From Paracoccus liaowanqingii (GTDB lineage: Bacteria; Pseudomonadota; Alphaproteobacteria; Rhodobacterales; Rhodobacteraceae), in NCBI RefSeq assembly GCF_004683865.2, contig NZ_CP038439.1, positions 1,900,501-1,964,500 on the forward strand: DNA of 64,000 nucleotides, written 5' to 3'. The first letter of the stretch is position 1. Every line of letters starts with the position of its first letter. Both the position numbers and the translations under genes were made by a program. Shown piece by piece: positions 37,595 to 49,950 of the stretch. Below the pieces are notes generated by a model that had not been told where the DNA came from, did no database searches, and saw only the letters and a list, made by a program, of their open reading frames with translations.

Positions 37595-38614
37595 TCAGAT
37601 CGGGGAATAGAGCCCCTCGTAGATCGGCAGCAGCGTGTCCGTCTCGAACAGGCTGCTGACCGAGGTGCCGTTCCAGATGTTCAGGATGGCCTGGGTGAAC
37701 ATCGGCGCGGTCGGCACGATGCGGATGTTGGGCGCGGTCCTCACCGCGTCGGTCGGCTGGATCGAATCGGTGATGACCAGCGACTTCATCACCGAGGCCG
37801 CCACCCGCTCGACCGCCGGGCCGGACAGCACCCCATGGGTGATGTAGGCATGGACCTCGGTCGCGCCGCTGTCGGTCAGGGTCTGGGCCGCCTTGCACAG
37901 GGTGCCGGCCGTGTCGCAGATGTCGTCGACGATGATGCAGGTCTTGCCGGACACGTCGCCGATCACGGTCATCTCGGCGACCTCTCCGGCCTTCTCGCGG
38001 CGCTTGTCGACGATGGCCAGCGGTGCGCCGATCCGGGTGGCCAGCTCGCGCGCCCGCGCCAGACCGCCCACATCGGGCGAGACGACCATCAGGTCGCCCA
38101 ACCGGCCCTTGAAGTGATGCTTGACGTCCAGCGCGAAGACCGGCGCGGCATAGAGGTTGTCCACGGGGATGTCGAAGAAGCCCTGGATCTGCGTCGCGTG
38201 CAGGTCCAGCGTCAGCACGCGGTCGATCCCGGCCGTGGTCATCAGGTTGGCCACCAGCTTGGCGCTGATCGGCGTGCGGGCCTTGGCGCGGCGATCCTGG
38301 CGGGCATAGCCGAAATAGGGAACCACGGCGGTGATGCGCGCGGCCGAGGACCGCTTGAGCGCATCGACGATGACCAAGAGCTCCATCAGGTTGTCGTTCG
38401 CGGGGTTCGAGGTCGGCTGGATGATGTACATGTCCTCGCCGCGGACGTTCTCGTAGACCTCGACGAAGATCTCGGCATCGTTGAACCGCTCGACGCGGGC
38501 ATCCAGCAGGCTGACGCTCATGCCGCGATGCAGGGACATCCGCCGGGCGATGGACTGGGCCAGGGGGCGGTTGGCATTGCCGGAGATCAGCTTGGGTTCG
38601 GTCATGACGGGCAT
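37595..38614 (-). CDS. prs: Ribose-phosphate pyrophosphokinase (PRPP synthase)
   Basis: 339 residues. [41 protein letters not shown]; the flexible loop [20 protein letters not shown]; and the PRPP-binding motif [18 protein letters not shown] (about 230-247). It makes PRPP for purine, pyrimidine, His and Trp synthesis, fitting nearby purD and hisBH. Start may be 38614 or 38605 (MTEPKL). Class I enzyme. Converges with purD. Confidence 0.96.
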   Translation of the reverse strand: MPVMTEPKLISGNANRPLAQSIARRMSLHRGMSVSLLDARVERFNDAEIFVEVYENVRGEDMYIIQPTSNPANDNLMELLVIVDALKRSSAARITAVVPYFGYARQDRRAKARTPISAKLVANLMTTAGIDRVLTLDLHATQIQGFFDIPVDNLYAAPVFALDVKHHFKGRLGDLMVVSPDVGGLARARELATRIGAPLAIVDKRREKAGEVAEMTVIGDVSGKTCIIVDDICDTAGTLCKAAQTLTDSGATEVHAYITHGVLSGPAVERVAASVMKSLVITDSIQPTDAVRTAPNIRIVPTAPMFTQAILNIWNGTSVSSLFETDTLLPIYEGLYSPI

Positions 38615-38698
38615 GGGGGCGGGCCTTTGGCGGGTTGCGTCCGATTGCGGTTGCCTTAGCACCGGGCTAGCCTGCGGCCAACCAAGAAGGACAAACCC

Positions 38699-39298
38699 AT
38701 GGCACATATCGACTATTATCTGGGGACGATCAGCCCGTGGTGCTATCTGGCGGGCAACCGGCTGGAGGAGATCGCCGCCCGCCATGGCGCGCAGATCACC
38801 TACAAGCCGCTGGACCTGCTGCAGTTGTTCGACCGCACGGGCGGCATCCGCCCCGCCGACCGCCATGCCAGCCGCATGGAGTATCGCGCGCAGGAGCTGC
38901 CGCGATGGGCGGCACATCTGGGGATGCCCCTGAACCTCAAGCCTGCGCACTGGCCGGTGAACATGGCCCCCTCGTCCTATGCCATCATCGCGGCGCAGGC
39001 GGCGGGCGGCGGCGACCTGGGCGGGCTGGTGCAGGCCATCCTGCGCGCGGTCTGGGCCGATCAGCGCGACATCAGCGACGACGCGGTGATCCGCGACCTG
39101 CTGGGCGCCAGCGGCTTCGACCCGGCCCTGGCCGACAAGGGCCTGTTCGTCGGCGCGGAAACCTATGGCCGCAACCTGGAAGAGGCCGTGCAGGCCGGGG
39201 CCTTCGGTGCGCCCTTCTATGTCGTGCGCGAGACGGACCAGCGCTTCTGGGGCCAGGACCGGCTGGACTTCCTGGACCGGCATCTGGCCGGGGCATGA
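38699..39298 (+). CDS. DsbA-fold 2-hydroxychromene-2-carboxylate isomerase-like protein
   Basis: 199 residues of the kappa-class GST/HCCA isomerase family in the thioredoxin superfamily. [19 protein letters not shown] at the N-terminus holds the Ser/Cys position that replaces the CxxC; the helical insertion (about 60-150) and [10 protein letters not shown] (cis-Pro region) complete the fold. HCCA isomerase acts in naphthalene breakdown, but no other such genes lie near, so the true role may be a glutathione-linked isomerase or reductase. AAGAAGGA precedes the ATG. It overlaps the next gene by 4 nt. Confidence 0.87.
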   Translation: MAHIDYYLGTISPWCYLAGNRLEEIAARHGAQITYKPLDLLQLFDRTGGIRPADRHASRMEYRAQELPRWAAHLGMPLNLKPAHWPVNMAPSSYAIIAAQAAGGGDLGGLVQAILRAVWADQRDISDDAVIRDLLGASGFDPALADKGLFVGAETYGRNLEEAVQAGAFGAPFYVVRETDQRFWGQDRLDFLDRHLAGA

Positions 39299-40071
39299 GC
39301 GGGCTGCACCTGCGCCACTGGCCGGGCGATCCCGCCCGGCCCGCACTGGCGCTGCACTGCATGATGGGCAGCGGCTCGGCCTGGGGGCCCATCGCGGCCG
39401 GGCTGGAGGGGCGGATCGACCTGCGCGGCTTCGACATGCCGGGCCACGGGCGCAGCGACGCCTGGCTGCCGCAGGCGGAGGGTCCCGACTATCACACCGC
39501 CGTCACCCGGCTGGCCGCCGCGATGATCGACCGGCCGCTGGACCTGATCGGCCACAGCTTCGGCGCGACGGTGGCCCTGCGCATCGCCGTCGCCGCCCCC
39601 GAGGCCGTGCGCAGCCTGACGCTGATCGAGCCGGTGCTGTTCGCCGCTAGCCCCGATCCCGCGCAGGACGCCCGCGACCGCGAGATGGCCGAGCTGCTGG
39701 ATGAGGGGCGGGACGGCGAGGCTGCGGCGGCCTTCCTGGCGGTCTGGGGCGCGCAGGACATGGCGCAGATGCCCGGCCCCGTCCGGACGCAGGTGACCCG
39801 CCAGATCCGGCTGGTCGCCGCCACCCAGGGCGCGCTGCGCCATGACAGCGCGCGGATCCTGCGCCCGGGCGGGCTGGAGCAGATCGAGGCGCCGGTGCTG
39901 CTGATCCAGGGGGACCGCAGCCCCGTGGTGATCCGCGCCATCTCCGAGGCGCTGGCCGCGCGTCTGCCCGATGTCGGGCGCGCCAGCGTGCCGGGCGCGG
40001 GCCACATGGCGCCGCTGACCCATCCCGCCCAGGTGGCGGGGCTGATCGCGGTCAACCTGGACCGCAGCTAG
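39295..40071 (+). CDS. Alpha/beta hydrolase
   Basis: 258 residues. [14 protein letters not shown] is the oxyanion region; [12 protein letters not shown]; nucleophile Ser88 in LIGHSFGAT; a cap domain follows (about 120-195), and His237 in [11 protein letters not shown]. Resembles haloperoxidase/epoxide-hydrolase-like members; substrate unknown. Start overlaps the isomerase stop (ATGA), so both belong to one operon and may act on one compound. Confidence 0.86.
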   Translation: MSGLHLRHWPGDPARPALALHCMMGSGSAWGPIAAGLEGRIDLRGFDMPGHGRSDAWLPQAEGPDYHTAVTRLAAAMIDRPLDLIGHSFGATVALRIAVAAPEAVRSLTLIEPVLFAASPDPAQDARDREMAELLDEGRDGEAAAAFLAVWGAQDMAQMPGPVRTQVTRQIRLVAATQGALRHDSARILRPGGLEQIEAPVLLIQGDRSPVVIRAISEALAARLPDVGRASVPGAGHMAPLTHPAQVAGLIAVNLDRS

Positions 40072-40415
40072 AGCGTGAAGTCCTGCTCGTCCGGCAGCAC
40101 GCCGATCGCCATCCAAGCGACGCGCATCCGGGCGACGCGGGTGTCGCCCCAGGTCTGGAACACCGCGTCGAAGCCCGAGGCGGTCACGTTCTCGGCCCGC
40201 AGGTTGCCGCGCAGGTTCCGGCTGCTGTCCAGATCCCACATGCTGGGATTCAGGTGGACGGCCGGGGGCATCAGGAAGCGTTCCGAGAACTTGACCAGGC
40301 TGCGGATCTCGCGCTCGCCCTCGTCGGTCCACATCGGTCCCTGGGTGTCGAAATCGGCGACCAGCCCCAGCTCTCCCTGGCAGACGCCGATCTCGTTGCT
40401 GGTAAATCGAAGCAT
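40068..40415 (-). CDS. H-type lectin domain protein
   Basis: 115 residues, almost entirely one H-type lectin domain (about 40-108): VKFSERFLMPPAVHLNPSMW, then AENVTASGFDAVFQTWGDTRVARMRVAW and MAIG, as two stretches. This is the domain of Helix and discoidin-type GalNAc-binding lectins. There is no signal peptide, so it may be cytoplasmic or non-classically released; it could bind a glycan, or serve as a structural module. Stand-alone single-domain versions recur in Rhodobacteraceae. It overlaps the convergent hydrolase stop by 4 nt. Confidence 0.8.
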   Translation of the reverse strand: MLRFTSNEIGVCQGELGLVADFDTQGPMWTDEGEREIRSLVKFSERFLMPPAVHLNPSMWDLDSSRNLRGNLRAENVTASGFDAVFQTWGDTRVARMRVAWMAIGVLPDEQDFTL

Positions 40416-40475
40416 GGACTGGTCCCTGACCCTTGTTTCCGGATGATTATTCGGGGTGTACCCCGGGGCGGACGC

Positions 40476-40507
40476 GAAAGGAAAGGCCCCGGCGCGATGC
40501 CGGGGCC
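40476..40507 (-). terminator. Terminator of the atp operon
   Basis: Perfect 9-bp stem GGCCCCGGC (40485-40493)/GCCGGGGCC (40499-40507), loop GCGAT. On the minus strand it is followed by TTTCCTTT. It lies about 60 nt after the atpC stop. Confidence 0.8.
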
Positions 40508-40568
40508 CGTCAATCCGTCGGTGCCTTTCTTGTGACCAGCCGCGCCCGCGACCGGTCGGATCCTGCGA

Positions 40569-41018
40569 TCAGTCGGGCACGGTGGACTGGTTCGGATCCA
40601 GCCCGATATGCGTGCCAAGTGCCTGCATGTCGCCCAGCAGCTTGACGGCCGCGGTCACGACCTCTTCGCCGACATGTTCGCGACGATCCTCCGCGCTGCG
40701 ACGGGTGCGGTGCGCCTCGGACATCATGTCGTTGAAGACCTCCTGCGTGATCTCCTCGCGCGGGTGACCGCGCTCGGCCAGCAGGCTGACACTGTCGGCG
40801 TTGATCTCGGCAAAGCCGCCGGTCACGGCGAACTCGCTGGTGGCGCCGTCGGCGCCGACCAGTGTGACCATGCCGGGACGCAGGGTCACGATCGTGGGCG
40901 CGTGGCCGGGCATGGCGGTCAGATCGCCGTCATTGCCCGGCAGGCGCACCTCGCGCACGGGAACGGAGGCCAGGCTCCGTTCCGGCGACACGAGGTCGAA
41001 CTGCATGGTATCGGCCAT
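40569..41018 (-). CDS. atpC: ATP synthase F1 subunit epsilon
   Basis: 149 residues. MADTMQFDLVSPERSLASVP with the beta-sandwich domain GNDGDLTAMPGHAPTIVTLR (about 30-50) and a C-terminal helical hairpin (about 90-140). It couples the rotor stalk to the c-ring and can inhibit ATPase activity. The C-terminal extension (LGDMQALGTHIGLDPNQST) is longer than in E. coli, as in other Rhodobacteraceae. Last of atpHAGDC, 11 nt after atpD. Confidence 0.95.
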   Translation of the reverse strand: MADTMQFDLVSPERSLASVPVREVRLPGNDGDLTAMPGHAPTIVTLRPGMVTLVGADGATSEFAVTGGFAEINADSVSLLAERGHPREEITQEVFNDMMSEAHRTRRSAEDRREHVGEEVVTAAVKLLGDMQALGTHIGLDPNQSTVPD

Positions 41019-41029
41019 CTGGATCCCCC

Positions 41030-42469
<1,440 letters not shown>

Positions 42470-42475
42470 TTACGG

Positions 42476-43348
42476 TCAGAGCGCCTCGGCGCCCGCAATG
42501 ATTTCGATCAGTTCCGTGGTGATCGCAGCCTGACGCGAGCGGTTGTACTGCGTCGTCAGTCGGTCGATCATGTCGCCCGCGTTGCGCGTGGCGTTGTCCA
42601 TGGCACTCATCCGTGCGCCCTGTTCGGACGCCGCGTTTTCCAGAAGCGCCGCGAAGATCTGCGTCGCGACCGAGCGCGGCAGCAGGTCGGCCAGAAGCTC
42701 CTCCTCGCCCGGCTCGTAGTCGTAGAGCGCGTTGGCGGCGGTGGCATCCTCGGGCACTTCGGCGGGAATGACCTGACGGGCGGTCGGGATCTGGCTGATC
42801 ACCGATTCGAAGCGGTTGTAGAACAGCGTCGCCACGTCGAAATCGCCCTTGTCGAAGCGCGACAGGACCTCGTCCGTGATCGCACGGGCGGTGTCATAGC
42901 CCATGCGCTTGACCTCGGACAGGTCGACATGATGGACGAACAGCTTGCTGTAGTCGCGCTTCAGCTGCTCGCGGCCCTTCTTGCCGACGGTCAGGATCGC
43001 GACCTCCTTGCCCTCGCCGCGCAGCCGTTCGGCATGCAGGCGGGCCAGCTTGACGATCGAGCTGTTGAAGCCCCCCGCCAGGCCGCGCTCGGCCGTCATC
43101 ACCACCAGAAGGTGGCGCTTGTCCTCGCCCGTGCCCGCCAGCAGGCGCGGCGCGCCCGACTGGCCCACCGCATTCGCGGTCAGGCCGGACATGACGGCCG
43201 CCATGCGGTCGGCATAGGGGCGCGCGGCCTCCGCCGCCTCCTGCGCACGGCGCAGCTTGGCGGCGGCGACCATCTGCATCGCCTTGGTGATCTTCCGCGT
43301 GTTCTTGACGCTTCCGATCCGGTTCTTGAGATCCTTCAGACTGGGCAT
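42476..43348 (-). CDS. atpG: ATP synthase F1 subunit gamma
   Basis: 290 residues, central rotor stalk. The N-terminal [20 protein letters not shown] and [20 protein letters not shown] coiled coil pairs with the C-terminal [20 protein letters not shown] and [19 protein letters not shown]. The Rossmann-like middle (about 75-210) includes [20 protein letters not shown]. Length as expected. It lies 11 nt after atpA. Confidence 0.97.
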   Translation of the reverse strand: MPSLKDLKNRIGSVKNTRKITKAMQMVAAAKLRRAQEAAEAARPYADRMAAVMSGLTANAVGQSGAPRLLAGTGEDKRHLLVVMTAERGLAGGFNSSIVKLARLHAERLRGEGKEVAILTVGKKGREQLKRDYSKLFVHHVDLSEVKRMGYDTARAITDEVLSRFDKGDFDVATLFYNRFESVISQIPTARQVIPAEVPEDATAANALYDYEPGEEELLADLLPRSVATQIFAALLENAASEQGARMSAMDNATRNAGDMIDRLTTQYNRSRQAAITTELIEIIAGAEAL

Positions 43349-43359
43349 CTAGATCCCCC

Positions 43360-44894
<1,535 letters not shown>

Positions 44895-44895
<1 letters not shown>

Positions 44896-45461
44896 TATCC
44901 GACCTCTTTCATGACATTCTGGAGGGAGCTGAGCTTCGAGCGGACCGAACTGTCGATCATCTTCGAGCCCAGCTTGACAATCATCCCGCCGATGAGGGTT
45001 TCATCGACGCGCGTGTTCAGCTTGACCGTCTTGCCGGATTTCTCGGCCAGGGTCTGTTTCAGGCGATCCGCCTGCGCATCCGTCAGCGCGATGGCGCTGG
45101 TGACATCCGCGGTGATCTCGCCGCGCTCGGTGGCGATCAGCTCGGCCAGGCGCGAGGTCAGCTGCGGCAGCACGAACAGGCGGCGGTTCTTCGCCATCAG
45201 CTGCAGCGTGTTGGCCAGCACCGGCGACAGGCCCATCTTGCCGGCCAGCGCGCCGATGGCACGGGCCTGATCGTCGCGCGAATAGATCGGGCTGGCGATC
45301 AGGTCGCGCAGCTCGGCGCTGTCGGTCAACGCGGCATCCAGATCGGCGGTCTGCGTGGCCAGGGCATCAAGACTGCCCTCTTCCTTCGCGATCTCGAAGA
45401 TGGCCTGCGCATAGCGTCCGGCGATGCTGTGGGACATGGAAACAGAGTTGGCCACGGTCAT
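44895..45461 (-). CDS. atpH: ATP synthase F1 subunit delta
   Basis: 188 residues. Helical N-terminal domain ([20 protein letters not shown]) and the C-terminal [20 protein letters not shown] with [15 protein letters not shown] (OSCP-like stator link). It connects F1 to the b-subunit stator; the Fo genes lie elsewhere, as usual in alphaproteobacteria. Start at 45461 (AAAGG just upstream) or 45437 (MSHSIAG). First of the operon. Confidence 0.94.
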
Positions 45462-45572
45462 CCTTTACGGTTTGCGCAAACCCCGCTGGCGGGCCGGGCT
45501 GCTGCCTGGTCTGTCGCGGGGTGCGGGTCGCGGTCGCGCGGCTTATGGAGGGTCGCGCGCAAATCTGGGGCG

Positions 45573-45601
45573 TCTCTAGCAGGTGATTTCACCCCCGGCA
45601 A
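45573..45601 (-). promoter_or_regulatory. Possible atp operon promoter
   Basis: TTGCCG (45601-45596), a 17-nt spacer and TAGAGA (45578-45573) give a modest sigma70-like pair and a leader of about 105 nt before atpH. Other pairs nearby are possible. Confidence 0.3.
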
Positions 45602-45736
45602 CCGTCAAGGACAGGTTAAGACACGCCTTTGCGACCAAAGACGGCAAGCTGAGGAAATCAGGCCACGGGCAGCGCTAACGGCGCTCTCGGCCCCCGGGTT
45701 CCCCCCGTGCGGCGCACCGCAGTGCCCCGCCCCCGC

Positions 45737-46546
45737 TCACGGCGTTTCCGGCGGCCTGTCGGGGCTTTGCACGACTCGCCCCGCGGGGGCCACCGGGGCG
45801 CCGCGCGGGCGGGGCCGGGCCACGCCGTCCAGGATCTCGCGCGGGCTGGGGACATGGATGCGCACGCCGGGACCGACGGGCGCGCGGGTCTGCTTGGTCA
45901 GCTCGACCAAGATGACGCCGGCGATCAGCACCCGGCTGATGCGGGCGCCGCTGCGTTCCCAGAACTGGGCGCTGCGCAGCCAGAATCGCCGGTCCGAGGG
46001 CGGGATATAGACCGCGCTGCCGTGCCAGTCGGGCTGGAACCCCGCGCGCCGCAGCTGCGCCTCGATCTGGCCCGTGGTGTAGGCGCGGCCGAAGCCGAAG
46101 GGCGTGCGGTCGCTGGCCGCCCACAGCCCGGCGCGGTTGGGCACCATCACCATCATCCGCCCCCCCGGCCCCAGGCAGCGCCAGGCCTCGGCCAGCAATT
46201 CGCGCGGATGCTCGCTGGTCTCCAGCCCGTGCAGCATGACCAGCCGGTCCAGGCTGCCCGTCTCGACCGGCCAGGCGGTCTCGTCGCACAGCACCGACCG
46301 GTTGGGCTGCCCCGCGGGCCAGCCCATCACCCCCTGCGGCCCCGGCATCAGCGCCGTCACCCGCCGCGCGGGCGCCAGATAGGGCCGCAACATCGGCGCG
46401 GCAAAGCCGAAGCCCGCCACCGTCATGCCCGACACGCTGCCCGGCGCCCACCGCCCCGTCAGCCGGTCGCGCAGGATGCGCTGGACCACACGCCCAAGCG
46501 CGCGCTGATAGTAGAAGCGCCGCAGCTGGTCGATGTCATGGTGCAT
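45737..46546 (-). CDS. SAM-dependent methyltransferase (class I)
   Basis: 269 residues. The Methyltransf_11-type fold is shown by MTVAGFGFAAPMLRPYLA (motif I, less Gly-rich than usual), SLDRLVMLHGLETSEHPREL and LLAEAWRCLGPGGRMMVMVP (motifs III-IV). The C-terminal 70 residues are Pro/Arg-rich and probably disordered. Substrate unknown. Divergent from gloB, and the pair is often conserved in Rhodobacteraceae. Motif I lacks the ExGxGxG form, so catalysis is plausible but not certain. Confidence 0.82.
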   Translation of the reverse strand: MHHDIDQLRRFYYQRALGRVVQRILRDRLTGRWAPGSVSGMTVAGFGFAAPMLRPYLAPARRVTALMPGPQGVMGWPAGQPNRSVLCDETAWPVETGSLDRLVMLHGLETSEHPRELLAEAWRCLGPGGRMMVMVPNRAGLWAASDRTPFGFGRAYTTGQIEAQLRRAGFQPDWHGSAVYIPPSDRRFWLRSAQFWERSGARISRVLIAGVILVELTKQTRAPVGPGVRIHVPSPREILDGVARPRPRGAPVAPAGRVVQSPDRPPETP

Positions 46547-46603
46547 TGCGCATGGGTCCCGGGTTTGACAGGCTCAGGTGACCACAAGGAGAAGGATTTG
46601 CCA

Positions 46604-47350
46604 ATGCCGCTGGATCTGGTCACGCTGCGCTGTCTTAAGGACAACTACGCCTATCTGCTGCATGGCGGGGGCGGCACCGTGCTGATCGATGCGCCCGAGG
46701 CCATGCCGATCCTGACCGAGCTGGAGGCGCGGGGCTGGGGCCTCGACGCGATCCTCCTGACCCATCACCATGACGACCACATCCAGGCGGTGGCCGAGAT
46801 CGTCGCGGCCACCGGGGCCCGGGTGATCGGCGCCGATGCCGATGCGGGCCGCCTGCCGCCGCTGGACCTGCGCGTCCGCCCCGGCGAGCCGCTGGAGATC
46901 CTGGGCGAGCAGGTCGGCATCCTCGACGTGTCGGGCCACACGGTCGGGCACATCGCCTTCCATTTCCCGCAGAGCGCCATGGCCTTCACCGCAGACAGCC
47001 TGATGGCTTTGGGCTGCGGGCGGCTGTTCGAGGGCGATCCGGCGATGATGTGGGACAGCCTGTCGCGGCTGGACGCCCTGCCCGGCGAGACGCTGATCTG
47101 TTCGGGCCACGACTATTGCGCGGCCAACGGCGCCTTCGCCCTGTCGGTCGATCCCGACAATGCCGCCCTGCAGGAGCGGCTGGCCGCGATCGCCGAGGCC
47201 CGCAGCCCCTGCGCCCCCGCCACGCTGGAGATCGAGCGCGCGACCAACCCCTTCCTGCGCGTCGCGGCGCTGCGCGGATCCCTGGGGATGGAGGGCGCGG
47301 ACGATGCCCAGGTCTTTACAAGGCTGCGCGCCATGAAGGACGATTTCTGA
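46604..47350 (+). CDS. gloB: Hydroxyacylglutathione hydrolase (glyoxalase II)
   Basis: 248 residues, metallo-beta-lactamase fold. Dinuclear metal motif THHHDDHI (53-60), then VSGHTVGHIAFHF, FTADSLMALGCGRLFEGDPA and ICSGHDYCAANGAFALSVDP, each with the expected metal His/Asp. It cleaves S-lactoylglutathione to lactate and glutathione. The ATG has AAGGAGAAGGA 7 nt upstream; longer readings through the methyltransferase gene are rejected. Confidence 0.95.
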   Translation: MPLDLVTLRCLKDNYAYLLHGGGGTVLIDAPEAMPILTELEARGWGLDAILLTHHHDDHIQAVAEIVAATGARVIGADADAGRLPPLDLRVRPGEPLEILGEQVGILDVSGHTVGHIAFHFPQSAMAFTADSLMALGCGRLFEGDPAMMWDSLSRLDALPGETLICSGHDYCAANGAFALSVDPDNAALQERLAAIAEARSPCAPATLEIERATNPFLRVAALRGSLGMEGADDAQVFTRLRAMKDDF

Positions 47351-47352
47351 TC

Positions 47353-47481
47353 ATGCCCAGGATGTCGCAGCCGCGTCCGACGTGGGCCACCCGCTTGAAA
47401 TGCGGGCGGTGCGACATCACATCTGCCTCAACCGTGGGAAAAACGTGGCACCTGTGGGAGAAACCACTTGATGCCGGGTGA
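47353..47481 (+). CDS. Possible 42-codon CxxC small protein
   Basis: A small frame starting 2 nt after the gloB stop, MPRMSQPRPTWATRLKCGRC then DITSASTVGK. A single CxxC (CGRC) sits in a basic context; Trp and His follow near the C-terminus (KTWHLWEKPL). AAGGACG at 47338-47344 could be its ribosome binding site, 8 nt before the ATG. The same stretch contains a long imperfect inverted repeat (47362-47417), so the sequence may be an RNA structure instead. No family recognised. Confidence 0.3.
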   Translation: MPRMSQPRPTWATRLKCGRCDITSASTVGKTWHLWEKPLDAG

Positions 47482-47496
47482 AATCCACCAATTCTT
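47468..47496 (+). promoter_or_regulatory. Possible clpA promoter
   Basis: TTGATG (47468-47473), a 17-nt spacer and ATTCTT (47491-47496) resemble a sigma70 pair. CTTG at the -35 also fits an RpoH site only loosely. It would give a leader of about 70 nt. Confidence 0.35.
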
Positions 47497-47570
47497 AAAA
47501 CCATCGTGACAGTCTGGGCAGGTGGGCCGCGAACGGGCCCATACCGCCAGCCGACTGACAGGAGACGACC

Positions 47571-49895
47571 GTGCCAAGTTTCTCGACCTCCCTGGAACAG
47601 GCCATTCACCAAGCGCTCGCGCTGGCGAACGAACATCGACATGAGCTTGCGACGCTGGAACACCTGCTGCTGGCCCTGACCGAGGAACCGGAAGCGGTCA
47701 AGGTCATGCGGGCCTGCAACGTGGATCTGGAAGAGCTGCGCAAGACGCTTGTCGATTTCATCGAGGATGACCTGTCCACCCTGATCACCGATGTCGAAGG
47801 GTCCGAGGCCGTGCCCACGGCCGCCTTCCAGCGCGTCATCCAGCGCGCCGCCATCCACGTCCAAAGCTCGGGCCGCCAGGAGGTGACCGGTGCGAACGTG
47901 CTGGTGGCCATCTTCGCGGAACGCGAATCGAACGCGGCCTTCTTCCTGCAGGAACTGGACATGACCCGTTACGACGCGGTCAACTTCATCGCGCATGGCG
48001 TGGCCAAGAACCCCTCCTTTAACGAGCCCCGCAAGGTCGTCGGATCCGAGGAGCCGGTGGAGCAAAAGCAGCCCGAGGCCGCGCAGGAATCCAAGGACGA
48101 AAGCGCGCTTGGCAAGTATTGCGTCGACCTGAACGTGAAGTCCCGCAAGGGCGACGTGGACCCGCTGATCGGACGCGAGCCCGAGGTGGAGCGTGCCATT
48201 CAGGTCCTGTGCCGCCGCCGCAAGAACAACCCGCTGCTGGTGGGCGATCCCGGCGTGGGCAAGACCGCCATTGCCGAGGGACTAGCGCTGAAGATCACCC
48301 GGGGCGAGACCCCCGAGGTGCTGGCCGGCGCCACGATCTTCTCGCTGGACATGGGCTCGCTCTTGGCCGGCACCCGCTATCGCGGCGATTTCGAGGAGCG
48401 GCTGAAGGCCGTCGTCAAGGAACTCGAGGCGCATCCCGACGCGATCCTCTTCATCGACGAGATCCATACGGTGATCGGCGCGGGCGCGACTTCGGGCGGG
48501 GCGATGGACGCCTCGAACCTGCTCAAGCCCGCCCTGGCCGCGGGTAAGCTGCGCTGCATGGGTTCGACCACCTACAAGGAATACCGCCAGCATTTCGAGA
48601 AGGACCGCGCGCTGGCCCGCCGGTTCCAGAAGATCGACGTGAACGAGCCCTCGGTGCCCGATACCGTCAAGATCCTGATGGGGCTGAAGCCGCATTTCGA
48701 GAAGCACCACGACCTGCGCTATACCAATGACGCGATCAAGTCGGCGGTCGAGCTGGCTAGCCGCTACATCAACGACCGCAAGCTGCCCGACAGCGCCATC
48801 GACGTGATCGACGAGGCGGGCGCGGCACAGCATCTTGTGACCGAAAGCAAGCGGCGCAAGACGATCAGCCCGAAGGAGATCGAGGCCGTCGTGGCCAAGA
48901 TCGCCCGCATCCCGCCCAAGAACGTCAGCAAGAACGATGCCGAGGTTCTGCGCGATCTGGATGCCGGGCTGAAGCGCGTGGTCTTCGGCCAGGACAATGC
49001 CATCGAGGCCCTGTCCAGCGCGATCAAGCTGGCCCGTGCCGGGTTGCGCGAGCCCGAGAAGCCCATCGGCAACTACCTGTTCGCCGGACCCACGGGCGTC
49101 GGCAAGACCGAGGTGGCCAAGCAGCTGGCCGCCAGCCTGGGGGTCCAATTGATCCGCTTCGACATGTCGGAATACATGGAGAAGCATGCCGTCAGCCGCC
49201 TGATCGGCGCGCCTCCGGGCTATGTCGGCTTCGATCAGGGCGGGCTTCTGACCGACGGCATCGACCAGCATCCGCACAGCGTGCTGCTGCTGGACGAGAT
49301 CGAGAAGGCGCATCCCGACGTCTTCAACATCCTGCTGCAGATCATGGATGCGGGACGGCTGACCGACCACAACGGCCGGACGGTGGATTTCCGCAACGTG
49401 ATCGTCATCATGACCTCGAATGCGGGGGCGGCGGATGCGGCCAAGTCGGCCATCGGCTTCGGCCGCGACCGGCGCGAGGGCGAGGACACGGCCGCGATCG
49501 AGCGGACCTTCACGCCCGAGTTCCGCAACCGTCTGGACGCGATCATCAGCTTCGCGCCGCTCTCGCGCGACGTGGTGGTGCATGTGGTCGAGAAGTTCGT
49601 GCTGCAGCTGGAGGCTCAGCTGATGGACCGCAACGTCCATATCGAACTGACCCCCGAGGCCGCCAACTGGCTGGCCGAGAAGGGCTATGACGACCGCATG
49701 GGCGCCCGTCCCCTGGGCCGAGTGATCCAGGAGAGCATCAAGAAGCCCCTGGCCGAGGAGCTGCTGTTCGGGCGCCTCACCAAGGGCGGCGTGGTGCGGG
49801 TCAAGATCGAGGACGACAAGCCCGCCTTCGACATCACCGGCCCCGACGCCCCGCGCATCGGCAAGTCCAAGACCCCGCTTCTGACCGCCGACTGA
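47571..49895 (+). CDS. clpA: ATP-dependent Clp protease ATPase ClpA
   Basis: 774 residues, class I Clp ATPase. N-domain (about 1-145, two Clp repeats), AAA1 with Walker A GDPGVGKT (225-232) and no M-domain coiled coil (so not ClpB), AAA2 with Walker A GPTGVGKT (506-513), and the ClpP-docking loop IGF (628-630) in KSAIGFGR. It unfolds substrates for ClpP. Start GTG with ACAGGAGACG upstream. ClpS, usually next to clpA, is absent here. Confidence 0.96.
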   Translation: MPSFSTSLEQAIHQALALANEHRHELATLEHLLLALTEEPEAVKVMRACNVDLEELRKTLVDFIEDDLSTLITDVEGSEAVPTAAFQRVIQRAAIHVQSSGRQEVTGANVLVAIFAERESNAAFFLQELDMTRYDAVNFIAHGVAKNPSFNEPRKVVGSEEPVEQKQPEAAQESKDESALGKYCVDLNVKSRKGDVDPLIGREPEVERAIQVLCRRRKNNPLLVGDPGVGKTAIAEGLALKITRGETPEVLAGATIFSLDMGSLLAGTRYRGDFEERLKAVVKELEAHPDAILFIDEIHTVIGAGATSGGAMDASNLLKPALAAGKLRCMGSTTYKEYRQHFEKDRALARRFQKIDVNEPSVPDTVKILMGLKPHFEKHHDLRYTNDAIKSAVELASRYINDRKLPDSAIDVIDEAGAAQHLVTESKRRKTISPKEIEAVVAKIARIPPKNVSKNDAEVLRDLDAGLKRVVFGQDNAIEALSSAIKLARAGLREPEKPIGNYLFAGPTGVGKTEVAKQLAASLGVQLIRFDMSEYMEKHAVSRLIGAPPGYVGFDQGGLLTDGIDQHPHSVLLLDEIEKAHPDVFNILLQIMDAGRLTDHNGRTVDFRNVIVIMTSNAGAADAAKSAIGFGRDRREGEDTAAIERTFTPEFRNRLDAIISFAPLSRDVVVHVVEKFVLQLEAQLMDRNVHIELTPEAANWLAEKGYDDRMGARPLGRVIQESIKKPLAEELLFGRLTKGGVVRVKIEDDKPAFDITGPDAPRIGKSKTPLLTAD

Positions 49896-49916
49896 GACGG
49901 TTGGTCCGATCGAAGG

Positions 49917-49950
49917 AAGGCCCCGCCGGATCGGCGGGGCCTTCGTCGTT
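49917..49950 (+). terminator. Terminator of clpA
   Basis: Perfect 12-bp stem AAGGCCCCGCCG (49917-49928) with CGGCGGGGCCTT (49932-49943), loop GAT, followed by CGTCGTT. It begins 21 nt after the clpA stop. Confidence 0.85.
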
